In this document: positions 1-9,019 of the stretch, piece after piece | How the letters are laid out: each line of letters opens with the position of its first letter | Position numbering within the stretch: the first letter of the stretch is position 1 | Origin: Novosphingobium mangrovisedimenti | GTDB taxonomy: Bacteria; Pseudomonadota; Alphaproteobacteria; Sphingomonadales; Sphingomonadaceae | Assembly: GCF_025153475.1 (NCBI RefSeq) | Contig: NZ_JANZXA010000006.1 | Location: 1-64,000 of the forward strand | DNA: 64,000 nucleotides | Reading direction: 5' to 3' | The notes under the pieces: generated by a model | What the model saw: only the letters and a program-made list of their open reading frames with translations | Database searches by the model: none | What the model was told of the DNA's origin: nothing | Program-made: the position numbers and the translations under genes

Positions 1-123
1 CGCACCCAAAACCAAAAAGGAAAAATCACCCGCTTGACCCAACCCCCGCATCGCGGGAAACACACATCCACCCGGGTCACTTCTCGATGAAAATCCCGGG
101 TCAACTCTCAGCGGAAATCAACA
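1..123. mobile_element. Probable IS21-family insertion sequence end (partial)
   Basis: Two tandem imperfect 24-base units lie at 71-94 (begins CCCGGGTCACTTCTC) and 95-118 (begins CCCGGGTCAACTCTC), both closing in a purine-rich AAAAT/GAAAT. Tandem repeats of about 20-25 bases just inside an outer end that reads CAACA (TGTTG on the other strand) are how IS21-family elements finish outside istA/istB. No istA or istB is visible, so the body of the element would lie left of the window. The family assignment comes from remembered IS21 ends, not from an alignment. The outer end is placed near 123 because protein-coding sequence of a different gene starts immediately after it. Confidence 0.55.
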
Positions 124-540
124 GGATGGGATCTACAGGTCGATCTCTACCGGCGCATGAGCGTCCGGCTCAACGAGCGCAGCAACGACGGCGTTGTTCG
201 CATTGCCGAGGCATTGAGCGGATGGTCGAAGCTCCCGGCAGTCGCCTATCACACGCTCAACGACGGGAATGTCCTGCTCAACGGGATCGACGCGTTCGAT
301 AGCGCTGAGGTCGAACTTGTTGCGGGCGATATTGCCGAGCATGCGCTGGCGCTCATTTCGGCGCGGTTCGATGCCCTCAAGGCAGGACGCCTCGATACCA
401 ACACTTCAGCCGACGAGAAATTCTTCCAGCGCTCTGCCGCGCTCGGCACCTATGCGCTGGAAGACAGTCCGTTGATCACCGCTTTCATGCGCGATGACAT
501 CAACCCGTCGGTGGCGCTTACGGACAATGAAGATGACTGA
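124..540 (+). pseudogene. C-terminal stump of a probable PD-(D/E)XK (AddB-like) nuclease
   Basis: An open frame runs without a natural start from about 124 to a stop at 540; the first ATG (157) would give only 127 residues. The reading frame begins DLQVDLYRRM, which resembles the Q-x-x-x-Y motif that follows the catalytic D/E-K of RecB-type nucleases, and continues with LPAVAYHTL and ARFDALKAGRL, which look like the last strands and helix of that fold. It ends overlapping the start of the helicase-nuclease gene. AddB-type proteins are normally encoded directly upstream of AddA, so this is most easily read as an addB-like gene whose front was removed by the adjacent IS end. No catalytic D or K remains, so it should be inactive. 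The family call is an inference from weak motifs. Confidence 0.5.
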
Positions 541-3500
541 GCTTTCGATCGTTCCAGCCGGCGCAGGGGCTGGCAAGACCCATCACATCCAGGAAACCCT
601 CACCCAGTGGGTACGCGACGGCAAAGTTCGGCCAGAGCGGATACTGGCCGTCACTTTCACGGAGGCCGCGGCTGGGGAACTTCGTCAGAGGATTCGTGGA
701 GCACTGATTGCTGACGGCAATCTGCAAGCGGCTTTGGCTGTTGAGCGAGCCTATGTCTCTACGATCCACGGCCTTGGACGTCGGTTGCTGATTGAGCACG
801 CCTTTGCGGCAGGCTCTTCGCCGCAGCAACGTCTCATCGCGGAAGACGAGCAGGACCTGCTCATCCGCCGTTCGATCGAAGAGAACCAGGCGCTAAGCGA
901 GCTCTCCCGTAACCTCGGGGCCTATGGCTACCGGGGAAGCTTCACCTCGGACGACACGGCGGAAGACAGCTTCCGCAAGACGTTGCTCGGCGTGATCGCA
1001 CTCCTGCGAACGCTTGGACCGCGGGGCGGTGATCCGGCGATGGCCGACTTTGTCGATGCGTCGATCAGGCAGGGATATCGCCAGCCGGTCGGTACGCCAG
1101 AGACCCTGACGGCTGGCTTGAAACAGGCCGTCGACGCGCTGCTTCTCGCCTTTCCGAGATCGCTGGCGGACGACGCTGGAAGTGCCGCGGCCAAAACGGC
1201 GTTTCGGGATAATTTCCGCGCGTTGAAGCAAGCCGAACAACTCCTCTCGACCGGCGGGAAGGACTGGAAGCTCTGGCAGCGGCTGCGTGATCTCCGCCAG
1301 TCCAAGCGCGGCAGTCCGACGCCTGATGGTTACGATGACCTGGCCGCTGCGGTCATGACGGCGGCCGACACACTGGTCTATCATCCGGGCCCGCTCGAAG
1401 ATGCGGTTTCTCATGCGCGCGCGCTTGTGGAAGGCGCGCAATCGGCCATGACCGACTACGAGACCCGCAAGCGGGAGCTCGGCGTCATCGATTTCAGCGA
1501 CATGGTCACCAACGCCGCGCGGATTCTAGATGAGAAGCCCGGCGTGCTTGCCGCGATCATGGATGAGGTGGACTGCGTCATTGTCGACGAGTTCCAGGAC
1601 ACTAACCCGATCCAGTTCACGTTCCTGTGGGCCCTGGCGCGGCAAGCGAAGCGCTCGCTCGTCGTCGGCGATACCAAGCAGGCGATCATGGGCTTTCAGG
1701 GCGCAGACCCAAGGCTGACGGTCGCGCTTACCCAGCAGTTCGAAACCAGCCCGCTCAACCGGAACTGGCGTTCCGATCCGCGGATCATGGATTTCGTCAA
1801 CGCGCTCGGCCCTTGCCTTTTTGGCGATGAGTACACTTCGCTCACCGCGCAGAACCCCACCGGACATGACACCGCGCTTGAGATCATAGAACTGGCTAAC
1901 AAGCGCGGCGCGCGCTCGGGCGGGAAGCCCCAGCATTTCGTCGCGGATCGCCTTCTCTCCCTGCTGTCCGACGATCAGGTAACTATCGTCGACAGGCATA
2001 CGAAGAAATTGCGACCGCTGGAGCCCAGAGACATCGCGGTCCTGTGCCCAACCCATAACCATTGCGCCAGCTATGCCAGCGCGCTGCGATCACTCGGCCT
2101 GCCGGTTCGCGTGGCGGAAGGTGGCTGGTGGCAGAGCAAAATCGTTCAGGCCGTGTGCTTTGCGCTGCGGTTCGCCGTCGATCCTGCGGACAGCCATGCC
2201 GCGATCTGTACTGCCACGCTTGGGCCTGGGGCGACAGCACTTCCGGACGCGATCAGGGCGCTCGCCCAGCAAGGCCGGATCGAAACGCCTGAGTTGTCTG
2301 CACTGCAGCAACTTTGGCCCGACGCGCTTGCGACCCCGGTAGATCGTCTGGTCCACCAGGTTATTGAAGTCGCGGGGCTTCGCGACTGGTGCGACAGGCT
2401 CGATGATCCAGCCCAGATGAGAGCAGACCTGCTCCGGTTCGAAGCGGAAGCCGCAGCATTCATGGACGCTCACCGCGATATGCGCGAAGCGTCCGGCTTC
2501 TATGGACAGAGCGCCAATGTCTTTCTCGGCTGGCTTGAGAACAAGGTCGGTCTCAAAGGCGAAGATCTGCGCCCGAACCCCTCAGGCAGCGAGGCCGACG
2601 GCGTCGAGATCGTCACCTGGCACGCATCCAAGGGACGTGAATGGCCAATCGTCGTTGTCTGCGGGCTCGACCACAAGCTCGACCCCCGTGCCGGGACCTT
2701 CAGCACCAAGTTTCCGGGGTTCGACGATCTCGACCATGTGATCGAGGAAGCAACACTCGCCTATGCTCCCGAATTTGCTGCGCCTGAAGCGACCGATCGC
2801 TTTCTCCATGAACTCCATCCGGAGTCCGAAGAAACAGCGAGGCGGCTGCTTTACGTGGCACTGACCCGTGCGCGGGATCGCTTGATTATCGAATGGCCGC
2901 AGGACGACGAAAAGGTGGAACCGCCTCTGCCGATAACTGGCCGCCGCCTGCTGTACGATGTCTGCGGCATCAGATTTCAGGGTAACCAGATCAGCGTCGG
3001 CGATGAGGATTTTCCTGCCCGCATGACGATCTGCAGCAAGGAGTTGCCGGCTTCGTTCGAGGCTGAGAACAAGGTTCATCTCGACGCGTCCGACCGCGAG
3101 CTGCGATTTGCCCTGGAGCGGCGCCCAATCGACGCACTGACATCCGTGGTAAGCCCATCGCAAGCAATCGCTACATCACGACCACTTCCTTCTCAGATCG
3201 AGACGCGTGCGATCGCACCAGGTGTCAAGCTCGCCGGAGCCGACCTCGTGCAGGCGACCGATAGGGGCACGGCGATCCACGAAGCACTGCGCATTCTCCT
3301 CTGCCGTCCTGATCTACGCCACAGGGTTCAGGAGCATTGCCGCATTCTCGATGCCGAGGTCGAATTTCTATCGCAGCAGGCAGATGCCCTACGCCAGGCT
3401 CTCGCGGACCTTGGCTATCCGCGACTGCATGTCGAGCAACCGATCGAGGTTCCTCTTTCAGATGGCGGGAGTCAGAGCATCATCCTGGATCTCATCGCTG

Positions 3501-3697
3501 AAGGTCCCAGTGGCTTCATGATCGTCGATCACAAGAGCGGGGCGGTCGCAGACCATGCGGTGCGCTTCGAACGCTACTGGCCGCAACTGGCAGCCTACAT
3601 CGATGCAGTCGGCACTAAAGGCGCAAAGGCTGTTGATGGTGCGGCTATTTTTTGGACGGAAACCGGCGAGCTGACAATCGGGCGTGGCGGAAGTTAA
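527..3697 (+). CDS. AddA-like UvrD/RecB superfamily 1A helicase with C-terminal nuclease domain
   Basis: A protein of 1056 residues from ATG 527 (ATG 533 is equally possible; both overlap the preceding stop). Superfamily 1A helicase motifs are all present: Walker A PAGAGAGKTHH near residue 9, DEFQDT near 353, NWRSD near 412, TWHASKGREW near 697 and LLYVALTRARDR near 772. A RecB-type nuclease module follows: GTAIHEA near 914, the catalytic LDLIAEG...IVDHKSG near 987-1005, and QLAAY near 1020. This order matches AddA of the AddAB recombination-repair enzyme, which unwinds and degrades DNA ends. Its likely AddB partner is truncated upstream, so it may work alone or with the downstream DUF262 proteins. 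Stand-alone AddA-like proteins also occur in phage-defence islands. Function is well supported, pathway is not. Confidence 0.85.
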   Translation: MKMTELSIVPAGAGAGKTHHIQETLTQWVRDGKVRPERILAVTFTEAAAGELRQRIRGALIADGNLQAALAVERAYVSTIHGLGRRLLIEHAFAAGSSPQQRLIAEDEQDLLIRRSIEENQALSELSRNLGAYGYRGSFTSDDTAEDSFRKTLLGVIALLRTLGPRGGDPAMADFVDASIRQGYRQPVGTPETLTAGLKQAVDALLLAFPRSLADDAGSAAAKTAFRDNFRALKQAEQLLSTGGKDWKLWQRLRDLRQSKRGSPTPDGYDDLAAAVMTAADTLVYHPGPLEDAVSHARALVEGAQSAMTDYETRKRELGVIDFSDMVTNAARILDEKPGVLAAIMDEVDCVIVDEFQDTNPIQFTFLWALARQAKRSLVVGDTKQAIMGFQGADPRLTVALTQQFETSPLNRNWRSDPRIMDFVNALGPCLFGDEYTSLTAQNPTGHDTALEIIELANKRGARSGGKPQHFVADRLLSLLSDDQVTIVDRHTKKLRPLEPRDIAVLCPTHNHCASYASALRSLGLPVRVAEGGWWQSKIVQAVCFALRFAVDPADSHAAICTATLGPGATALPDAIRALAQQGRIETPELSALQQLWPDALATPVDRLVHQVIEVAGLRDWCDRLDDPAQMRADLLRFEAEAAAFMDAHRDMREASGFYGQSANVFLGWLENKVGLKGEDLRPNPSGSEADGVEIVTWHASKGREWPIVVVCGLDHKLDPRAGTFSTKFPGFDDLDHVIEEATLAYAPEFAAPEATDRFLHELHPESEETARRLLYVALTRARDRLIIEWPQDDEKVEPPLPITGRRLLYDVCGIRFQGNQISVGDEDFPARMTICSKELPASFEAENKVHLDASDRELRFALERRPIDALTSVVSPSQAIATSRPLPSQIETRAIAPGVKLAGADLVQATDRGTAIHEALRILLCRPDLRHRVQEHCRILDAEVEFLSQQADALRQALADLGYPRLHVEQPIEVPLSDGGSQSIILDLIAEGPSGFMIVDHKSGAVADHAVRFERYWPQLAAYIDAVGTKGAKAVDGAAIFWTETGELTIGRGGS

Positions 3698-3763
3698 CCT
3701 CTTGATCGAATTTATTTATCTGCAGATTAGTCCAATAGGTCAAACCGATAGACGGAACGGAAA

Positions 3764-5584
3764 ATGCCAGATTTAGATGCTGAAATTAAGCTCAAATCAG
3801 TTAGCGAGCTTCTGCTGGATGAAGAGGGCATGCCTGCTCGATATTGGATTCCGGCCTATCAGAGGGGGTATCGCTGGACAGAAACGCAAGTAGTCCAGTT
3901 ATTAGACGATATTTGGGATTTTATTCAAAATTGCGGGAATGAAGGGTCGGGTTCTTTCTATTGCTTGCAGCCACTAGTCGTCTGCAAGCGATCCGATGGA
4001 AGCTATGAGGTTGTTGACGGTCAGCAGCGCCTTACGACAATTTTCATCCTGCTGTCGTATCGTCAGGACATCCTGAATATCATCGGCAAGCAGCGCTACG
4101 CGATCGATTTCGAGACACGCGATCCTTCGTTTCTCGCAGACATCAAACTTGAACGTGCCGGTGAAAATGTGGACTTTCACCATATCTGCGAGGCCTGGAA
4201 GGCAATCGACGCTTGGTGTCGCGGGCGAGACGGATCTCACGTGCTCAAGCTCATTCAGCATTTGCTGAACGACGACGAAGCAGGCGGAAATGTCAGGGTG
4301 ATTTGGTACGAGCTTACGGTTGAGGATGATCCCGTTGCGGCATTTACCCGTCTTAATGTCGGCAAGATACCGCTCACAGAAGCAGAACTCATTCGCGCAT
4401 TATTCCTCCGTCGCGCCAGATTGGATGATGCCACAGAGAACTTGTCTTTGCGCATCGCCTATGAATGGGATCAAATCGAAAAACGGCTGCAAGACGACCC
4501 ATTCTGGTATTTCCTTCAAAATGAGGATTCCGGGGGAATTAACCGAATTGGCCTGATCTTCCGTCTGGCAGCGAGTTTAGCGCAAAAAAGCGATGGGATC
4601 GTGCTGGATGGGCAGCCCTATTCGGTATTTTTCTACTTTTCAAATCGACTTCAAGAAAATTCTGCTGACGATGAATGGAAGCGCATCCGTTCAATTTTTA
4701 TGAGGCTAGAGGAGTGGTATGAAGATCGCGAACTCTTCCACGTCATCGGATTCATCCTGCAACAAGGTGGGCGGGGGAACATTTCTATAATTACAGATCT
4801 CTTGGAGGGTGGTTTAACTTCCTCAAAGCTATCTTTCTCGAGATCGCTTCGCAGAAGAATATTTAAATCAATTTTTGGCCAGTCGTTAGATGATATCGAT
4901 GCCAGCGAATTGCTTCAGGAGATATCAGAATTTTGTGAGGAAGTGACATATTCCAATGCCTCGTCAAAGCTTCGAGGCATCCTCCTATTATTCAATTTGA
5001 CGACGCTGCTTTCTGATCCGCGTTCAAACGTGCGATTTCAGTTTGATAGCTTTAAGCGCGAACGCTGGGACATTGAGCACATCAGATCTGTGAGCAATAG
5101 CCGGCCCGACGCGGCCCATGAGCAAGATGAATGGCTTGGTCATTGTCTGACCTATTTTGAATCGATCGGCGACAATGAAGGCGGTGATCTCGCTGACCGG
5201 ATCAAGGCGTATCTGTCGGCCAGGGGAGAGCGTCGGCAAAAGGAGCCAGAGACTTTCGAGGAGATTGATGGCGCGCTCTTGGCCTATTTCGGTGAAGATA
5301 GCGAAGAGATGAAGCATGGTCTCGGTAACCTGACCCTCCTCGATAGCGGCACCAATCGTAGTTACAAAAATGCCGTCTTCGCGGTGAAGCGCAGCACTCT
5401 ATTGGGCCATGACAAGTCCGGGATCTTTGTGCCGCTCTGCACAAGAAATGTTTTTCTGAAGGCCTATAGCCAGACTGTCGGCAATCCGATCCTTTGGTCC
5501 AACGAGGACTCAGAGGCTTATCTGAAGCAAATCAACGAAACGTTTTTTCGTTTCTTCGAAACCTTGGAGCTACAAGGGCAATGA
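3764..5584 (+). CDS. DUF262-DUF1524 protein (GmrSD-type)
   Basis: 606 residues. The N-terminal half has the DUF262 signatures: AYQRGYRW near residue 32 and VVDGQQRLTT near 83, a ParB/Srx-like fold thought to bind and hydrolyse nucleotide. The C-terminal part has the DUF1524 His-Me-finger nuclease pattern: WDIEHIRSV near 437 and GNLTLLDSGTNRSYKN near 521. This arrangement is that of GmrSD type IV restriction enzymes and BrxU, which cut modified phage DNA. The gene begins 66 bp after the helicase-nuclease and its stop overlaps the next start as ATGA, indicating translational coupling to a second DUF262 protein. Its G+C is visibly lower than that of the flanking genes, suggesting acquisition by transfer. 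Target and partner are unknown. Confidence 0.8.
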   Translation: MPDLDAEIKLKSVSELLLDEEGMPARYWIPAYQRGYRWTETQVVQLLDDIWDFIQNCGNEGSGSFYCLQPLVVCKRSDGSYEVVDGQQRLTTIFILLSYRQDILNIIGKQRYAIDFETRDPSFLADIKLERAGENVDFHHICEAWKAIDAWCRGRDGSHVLKLIQHLLNDDEAGGNVRVIWYELTVEDDPVAAFTRLNVGKIPLTEAELIRALFLRRARLDDATENLSLRIAYEWDQIEKRLQDDPFWYFLQNEDSGGINRIGLIFRLAASLAQKSDGIVLDGQPYSVFFYFSNRLQENSADDEWKRIRSIFMRLEEWYEDRELFHVIGFILQQGGRGNISIITDLLEGGLTSSKLSFSRSLRRRIFKSIFGQSLDDIDASELLQEISEFCEEVTYSNASSKLRGILLLFNLTTLLSDPRSNVRFQFDSFKRERWDIEHIRSVSNSRPDAAHEQDEWLGHCLTYFESIGDNEGGDLADRIKAYLSARGERRQKEPETFEEIDGALLAYFGEDSEEMKHGLGNLTLLDSGTNRSYKNAVFAVKRSTLLGHDKSGIFVPLCTRNVFLKAYSQTVGNPILWSNEDSEAYLKQINETFFRFFETLELQGQ

Positions 5585-8010
5585 CTAGTTTAACCTTCAG
5601 TCAGCTTCTCAATCGTTTCGGCAGGGTCGAAATTCCCACGATTCAGCGTGACTACGTTCAAGGACGAAACGAGCAAAGTGTCGTCAGAGACGGGTTTCTC
5701 AGTGTCCTGTACGATGCCCTAAGTGGTACAGATGAACATCACGCGCTCGATCTGGATTTCGTCTACGGAAGCGTCTCAAGCGAGTTGGTCTCGAATGGAT
5801 CAGGCCGCAGCGCATTCCAACCACTCGATGGTCAGCAACGGCTGACCACCCTTTTCCTGCTTCACTGGTATTTGGCGTGGCGGGACCATGCCGAAGACGA
5901 TTTTAGGGAGCGTTTCGCAGTCGGAGGGAAATCTCGCTTTGGCTATGAGGTTCGACCCAGCAGCCGTGACTTCATTGACGCGCTGGCAACGCATTTTCCT
6001 GAATACCAGGCAGCGGATCGTGGGCTCTTGAGCGAGGTGATCAAGGACGAGGCATGGTTTTTTCGCGGTTGGAGATTTGATCCTACCATTCAGTCGGCAT
6101 TGGACATGCTCGACACCATGCACAAGCGTTTTGGCAACGCCTCTGGGCTCTATGCTCGGCTGATTGACGATACGAAGCCCGCAATCACTTTCCAATTGCT
6201 CGAACTCGAAAAATTTGGCCTGTCAGACGATCTCTACATCAAGATGAATGCCCGCGGTAAGCCGCTTACCGCGTTCGAAACCTTCAAGGCCAGGTTTGAG
6301 GACGATTTGAAGCATCTGTTTGACAATGCTCCGATGCCGCAATTGTGCGGCGATCAGCCTGTCGCCAAGTTTTTCGCCCATCGTATCGACACGGCATGGT
6401 CCGACTTTTTTTGGCCATTCCGCGACATCCATACAGCCACTTTTGACGATGCAATAATGAACCTTTTGCGCGCTGTGATTATTGTCACTCGCTCGCCTGA
6501 GGCAAAAACTACGGACCGTGATTTGACGGATCTGCGGCGCTCGATGAATGGCAGTAGCTACGACTGGTTTCATCAGCGCACTTGGCTTGATCAGGATATG
6601 GTCACTGCGTTCATGACGCTGCTCGAGCATTGGTGCAGTGATGCGGAGCAGCCATTTCGTCTCGATATCGGAGACGAGCGGCACCTTGCAGAAGATGCCC
6701 TATTCCGTAGTGCGATCACTAGGCCGAGTGATCTGACCTATCTTCAATACTTGCAGTTTGCCGCATATACGCAGTTTCTTGTTCAAGCATCCGGTGAAGG
6801 CCCGCTGGATGGGTTCGGTTCGTGGATGCGGGTTATCACTAACCTTGCTGAAAACACGGAATACGCTGGATCCGATGACCTGCGACGGAGCTTTACCGGG
6901 CTTCACAGCCTTATCCCTTACATGAACGATATCCTGGGGCATCTTGCCGCAAATGGCACTGCGGCGGCGCCGGGTTTTAATGTCGCGCAATTTAACGAGG
7001 AACGGATCAAGGCGCACCTAATCGGACTAAGCGAAGGATGGGCAGAACGCATTGCGCGAGCGGAACGGCATGATTATTTCCGCGGCCAAATAGGCTTTCT
7101 GCTGCGTTTCTCCGGTATCGATCTCAACAATGCGGACGAAGAAATTGCTCGCCTTGGGTTGGATCAAGCCCAAGAGCTGATCGCTGCATTCGATCACTAT
7201 TTCACATGCTCCGTAGCAATGATGAATGCGTTGACTAGCGATCCTGCTGGTGTGGGGCGGCTCTGGGAACGGGCATTGCTGGCCACGGGTGACTTTCTTC
7301 CGATGGTTGGAAGCAACTACTGCCTGCTCGTCACGGCACGAGATGAAGCTGGTAGCTGGAAACGGCTCCTAGGCGATGCGGGTAAGGGTGAGGAGCACGC
7401 TTTGGTTTTGCAGGAACTGTGGGACCAACTCACGGACCCTGAATGCTTCGAGGCGGAACTCGTCCGGATCATTGACGAGCAGGACGATATTGAGCTTTGG
7501 CGATCAGCAATAATTTCAACCCCGAGCGTATATAGCTATGGTTCGAAAAAGATGCTCCGTTTCGTTTATGACGAATGCGAGGGCGAAGATGATGAAACAT
7601 TTTCTGTATACTTGTTGTCAAAGTCCCAAATGAACGGTCGACACGTGGAGCTTTTCACGTTCTGTTTGTATAAGAAAATGTCATCGGATCATCGTGAATT
7701 ATCCTTTGAATATGAGTACGAAGAGACGATTTCCACGGATGACAATCCCTGCCTTCACGTCACTCATACTTGGGATAAAGATTCTGGCATCACGTTCAGT
7801 ATTCATTTCGAGAGCGAGACTGATCAGTTCGAGATTTGGTTCGATCGTTCTGATGTGGAAGTTTTTCCTGAGGTTTATGCGACTTTGGTCGACCGAGGAT
7901 TTGAAATTCAAGATGGCGATGATGATGGATGGAACAAAAAATGTGTCGGTCACAGTGATATCATCGAGGAACTGCAGTCCCTCGATGATCTGCTGGTCAT
8001 CAAAAAATAG
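5581..8010 (+). CDS. Second DUF262 protein, no DUF1524 domain
   Basis: 809 residues starting at ATG 5581 inside the stop of the previous gene. The N-terminus has the DUF262 pattern IPTIQRDYVQGR near residue 18, FVYGSV near 60 and PLDGQQRLTT near 80-89. I see no EH...N...H DUF1524 signature, so the last 500 residues are a different, unrecognised module; the final 170 are acidic and AT-rich in codon use. Paired DUF262 genes are common, one carrying DUF1524 and the other a variable C-terminus that could act as a sensor or regulatory subunit. Coupled translation points to a stoichiometric complex with the upstream protein. Role in phage or plasmid restriction is inferred from family and context. 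Confidence 0.72.
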   Translation: MTSLTFSQLLNRFGRVEIPTIQRDYVQGRNEQSVVRDGFLSVLYDALSGTDEHHALDLDFVYGSVSSELVSNGSGRSAFQPLDGQQRLTTLFLLHWYLAWRDHAEDDFRERFAVGGKSRFGYEVRPSSRDFIDALATHFPEYQAADRGLLSEVIKDEAWFFRGWRFDPTIQSALDMLDTMHKRFGNASGLYARLIDDTKPAITFQLLELEKFGLSDDLYIKMNARGKPLTAFETFKARFEDDLKHLFDNAPMPQLCGDQPVAKFFAHRIDTAWSDFFWPFRDIHTATFDDAIMNLLRAVIIVTRSPEAKTTDRDLTDLRRSMNGSSYDWFHQRTWLDQDMVTAFMTLLEHWCSDAEQPFRLDIGDERHLAEDALFRSAITRPSDLTYLQYLQFAAYTQFLVQASGEGPLDGFGSWMRVITNLAENTEYAGSDDLRRSFTGLHSLIPYMNDILGHLAANGTAAAPGFNVAQFNEERIKAHLIGLSEGWAERIARAERHDYFRGQIGFLLRFSGIDLNNADEEIARLGLDQAQELIAAFDHYFTCSVAMMNALTSDPAGVGRLWERALLATGDFLPMVGSNYCLLVTARDEAGSWKRLLGDAGKGEEHALVLQELWDQLTDPECFEAELVRIIDEQDDIELWRSAIISTPSVYSYGSKKMLRFVYDECEGEDDETFSVYLLSKSQMNGRHVELFTFCLYKKMSSDHRELSFEYEYEETISTDDNPCLHVTHTWDKDSGITFSIHFESETDQFEIWFDRSDVEVFPEVYATLVDRGFEIQDGDDDGWNKKCVGHSDIIEELQSLDDLLVIKK

Positions 8011-8149
8011 GGACTGATCCGACGCGCAACGGCACTCATCCATACGGAGATTTCGGTTGCCTAAGCTATCCAACTCGATCCGTGGCGACGGTCACCCAGC
8101 CGAAACAACTGCGACCACTTTTGACGGACACTAGGAATAAGGGGAGGTG

Positions 8150-8890
8150 ATGAGCGAGCGTTTCCTTCCCGGTGTCCCGCAGTATTTGGTCCACCAAGCA
8201 TTAGATAGGGCTGGCGGTAACGAAATAGCCTCGGGCAAAATTGATAGCCCCGAAAGTAGCGCCGCTTTGGCGGTCAATGGGTTCGGCTGGTTCATTGAAA
8301 GACCGGCCTTACTCCCGCCTTTCCCTGGACTTGACGATCTCAAATGGCCGCCAGTTTCCGTCGAGATCGAACGACAGATGCGCTTCCCTTGGAATGGCGG
8401 TCGTCATCCCTGGCTTGATGCTGCCGTTGTCACCGACAGTTGTCTCATCGGAGTCGAATCCAAACGCTTCGAACCATTTCGCGACACCAAGCATGCCATC
8501 CTCTCCAATGCGTACGATCGCGATGTGTGGGGAGCAGAAATGGACCCGTGGTGCGCTATGCGTAATGGCTTGAGATTGGCGCCTTCTTCTTTCCGCTATC
8601 TCGATGCTGCCCAGCTCGTGAAGCATGCATTCGGGTTGGTAACTGAAGCCCAGCGGATCAGCCGCGCGCCGGTCTTGGTCTATCTTTTTGCCGAACCTTC
8701 TCGGGTGTCAGCCTCAGCGCGTTCCGAGCACCGCGCGGAAATCGAGGCCTTCTCTGTCGCGGTAAGCGGTGCCCGTGTCAGATTTGCTGCGGCAAGCTGG
8801 TCAGAATGGCTGATGCGGTTCTCATCGCCTGCCACATCTCCTGAGGTTGCCGCGCATGCGGAGGCATTGCGAAGGAAGTTCGAGCCATAG
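8150..8890 (+). CDS. Hypothetical protein with PD-(D/E)XK-like core
   Basis: 246 residues; ATG 8150 is chosen over GTG 8147. A GGGGAGG stretch at 8141-8147 is very close to it, so the start is not certain. I do not recognise a named family. The segment WLDAAVV (Asp90) followed after 13 residues by GVESKRFEPF (Glu103, Lys105) has the spacing and hydrophobic-strand context of the D...E-x-K metal site of restriction-endonuclease-like folds. It lies 139 bp after the DUF262 pair on the same strand, so it may be a third component of that module or an independent gene. No membrane segment or signal peptide is visible. Confidence 0.5.
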   Translation: MSERFLPGVPQYLVHQALDRAGGNEIASGKIDSPESSAALAVNGFGWFIERPALLPPFPGLDDLKWPPVSVEIERQMRFPWNGGRHPWLDAAVVTDSCLIGVESKRFEPFRDTKHAILSNAYDRDVWGAEMDPWCAMRNGLRLAPSSFRYLDAAQLVKHAFGLVTEAQRISRAPVLVYLFAEPSRVSASARSEHRAEIEAFSVAVSGARVRFAAASWSEWLMRFSSPATSPEVAAHAEALRRKFEP

Positions 8891-9019
8891 GTAGGCGCAC
8901 AGATTATTCCGGCTTGGTTTGGGGTTTGGCTCGAGGTCAACTCGTTCCCAGGTGTTGTTTGATGCGCAGGGCGCTCTGATGTGGCCAATTTTGTCGTAGG
9001 TGGAAATTAGTCAGGCACA

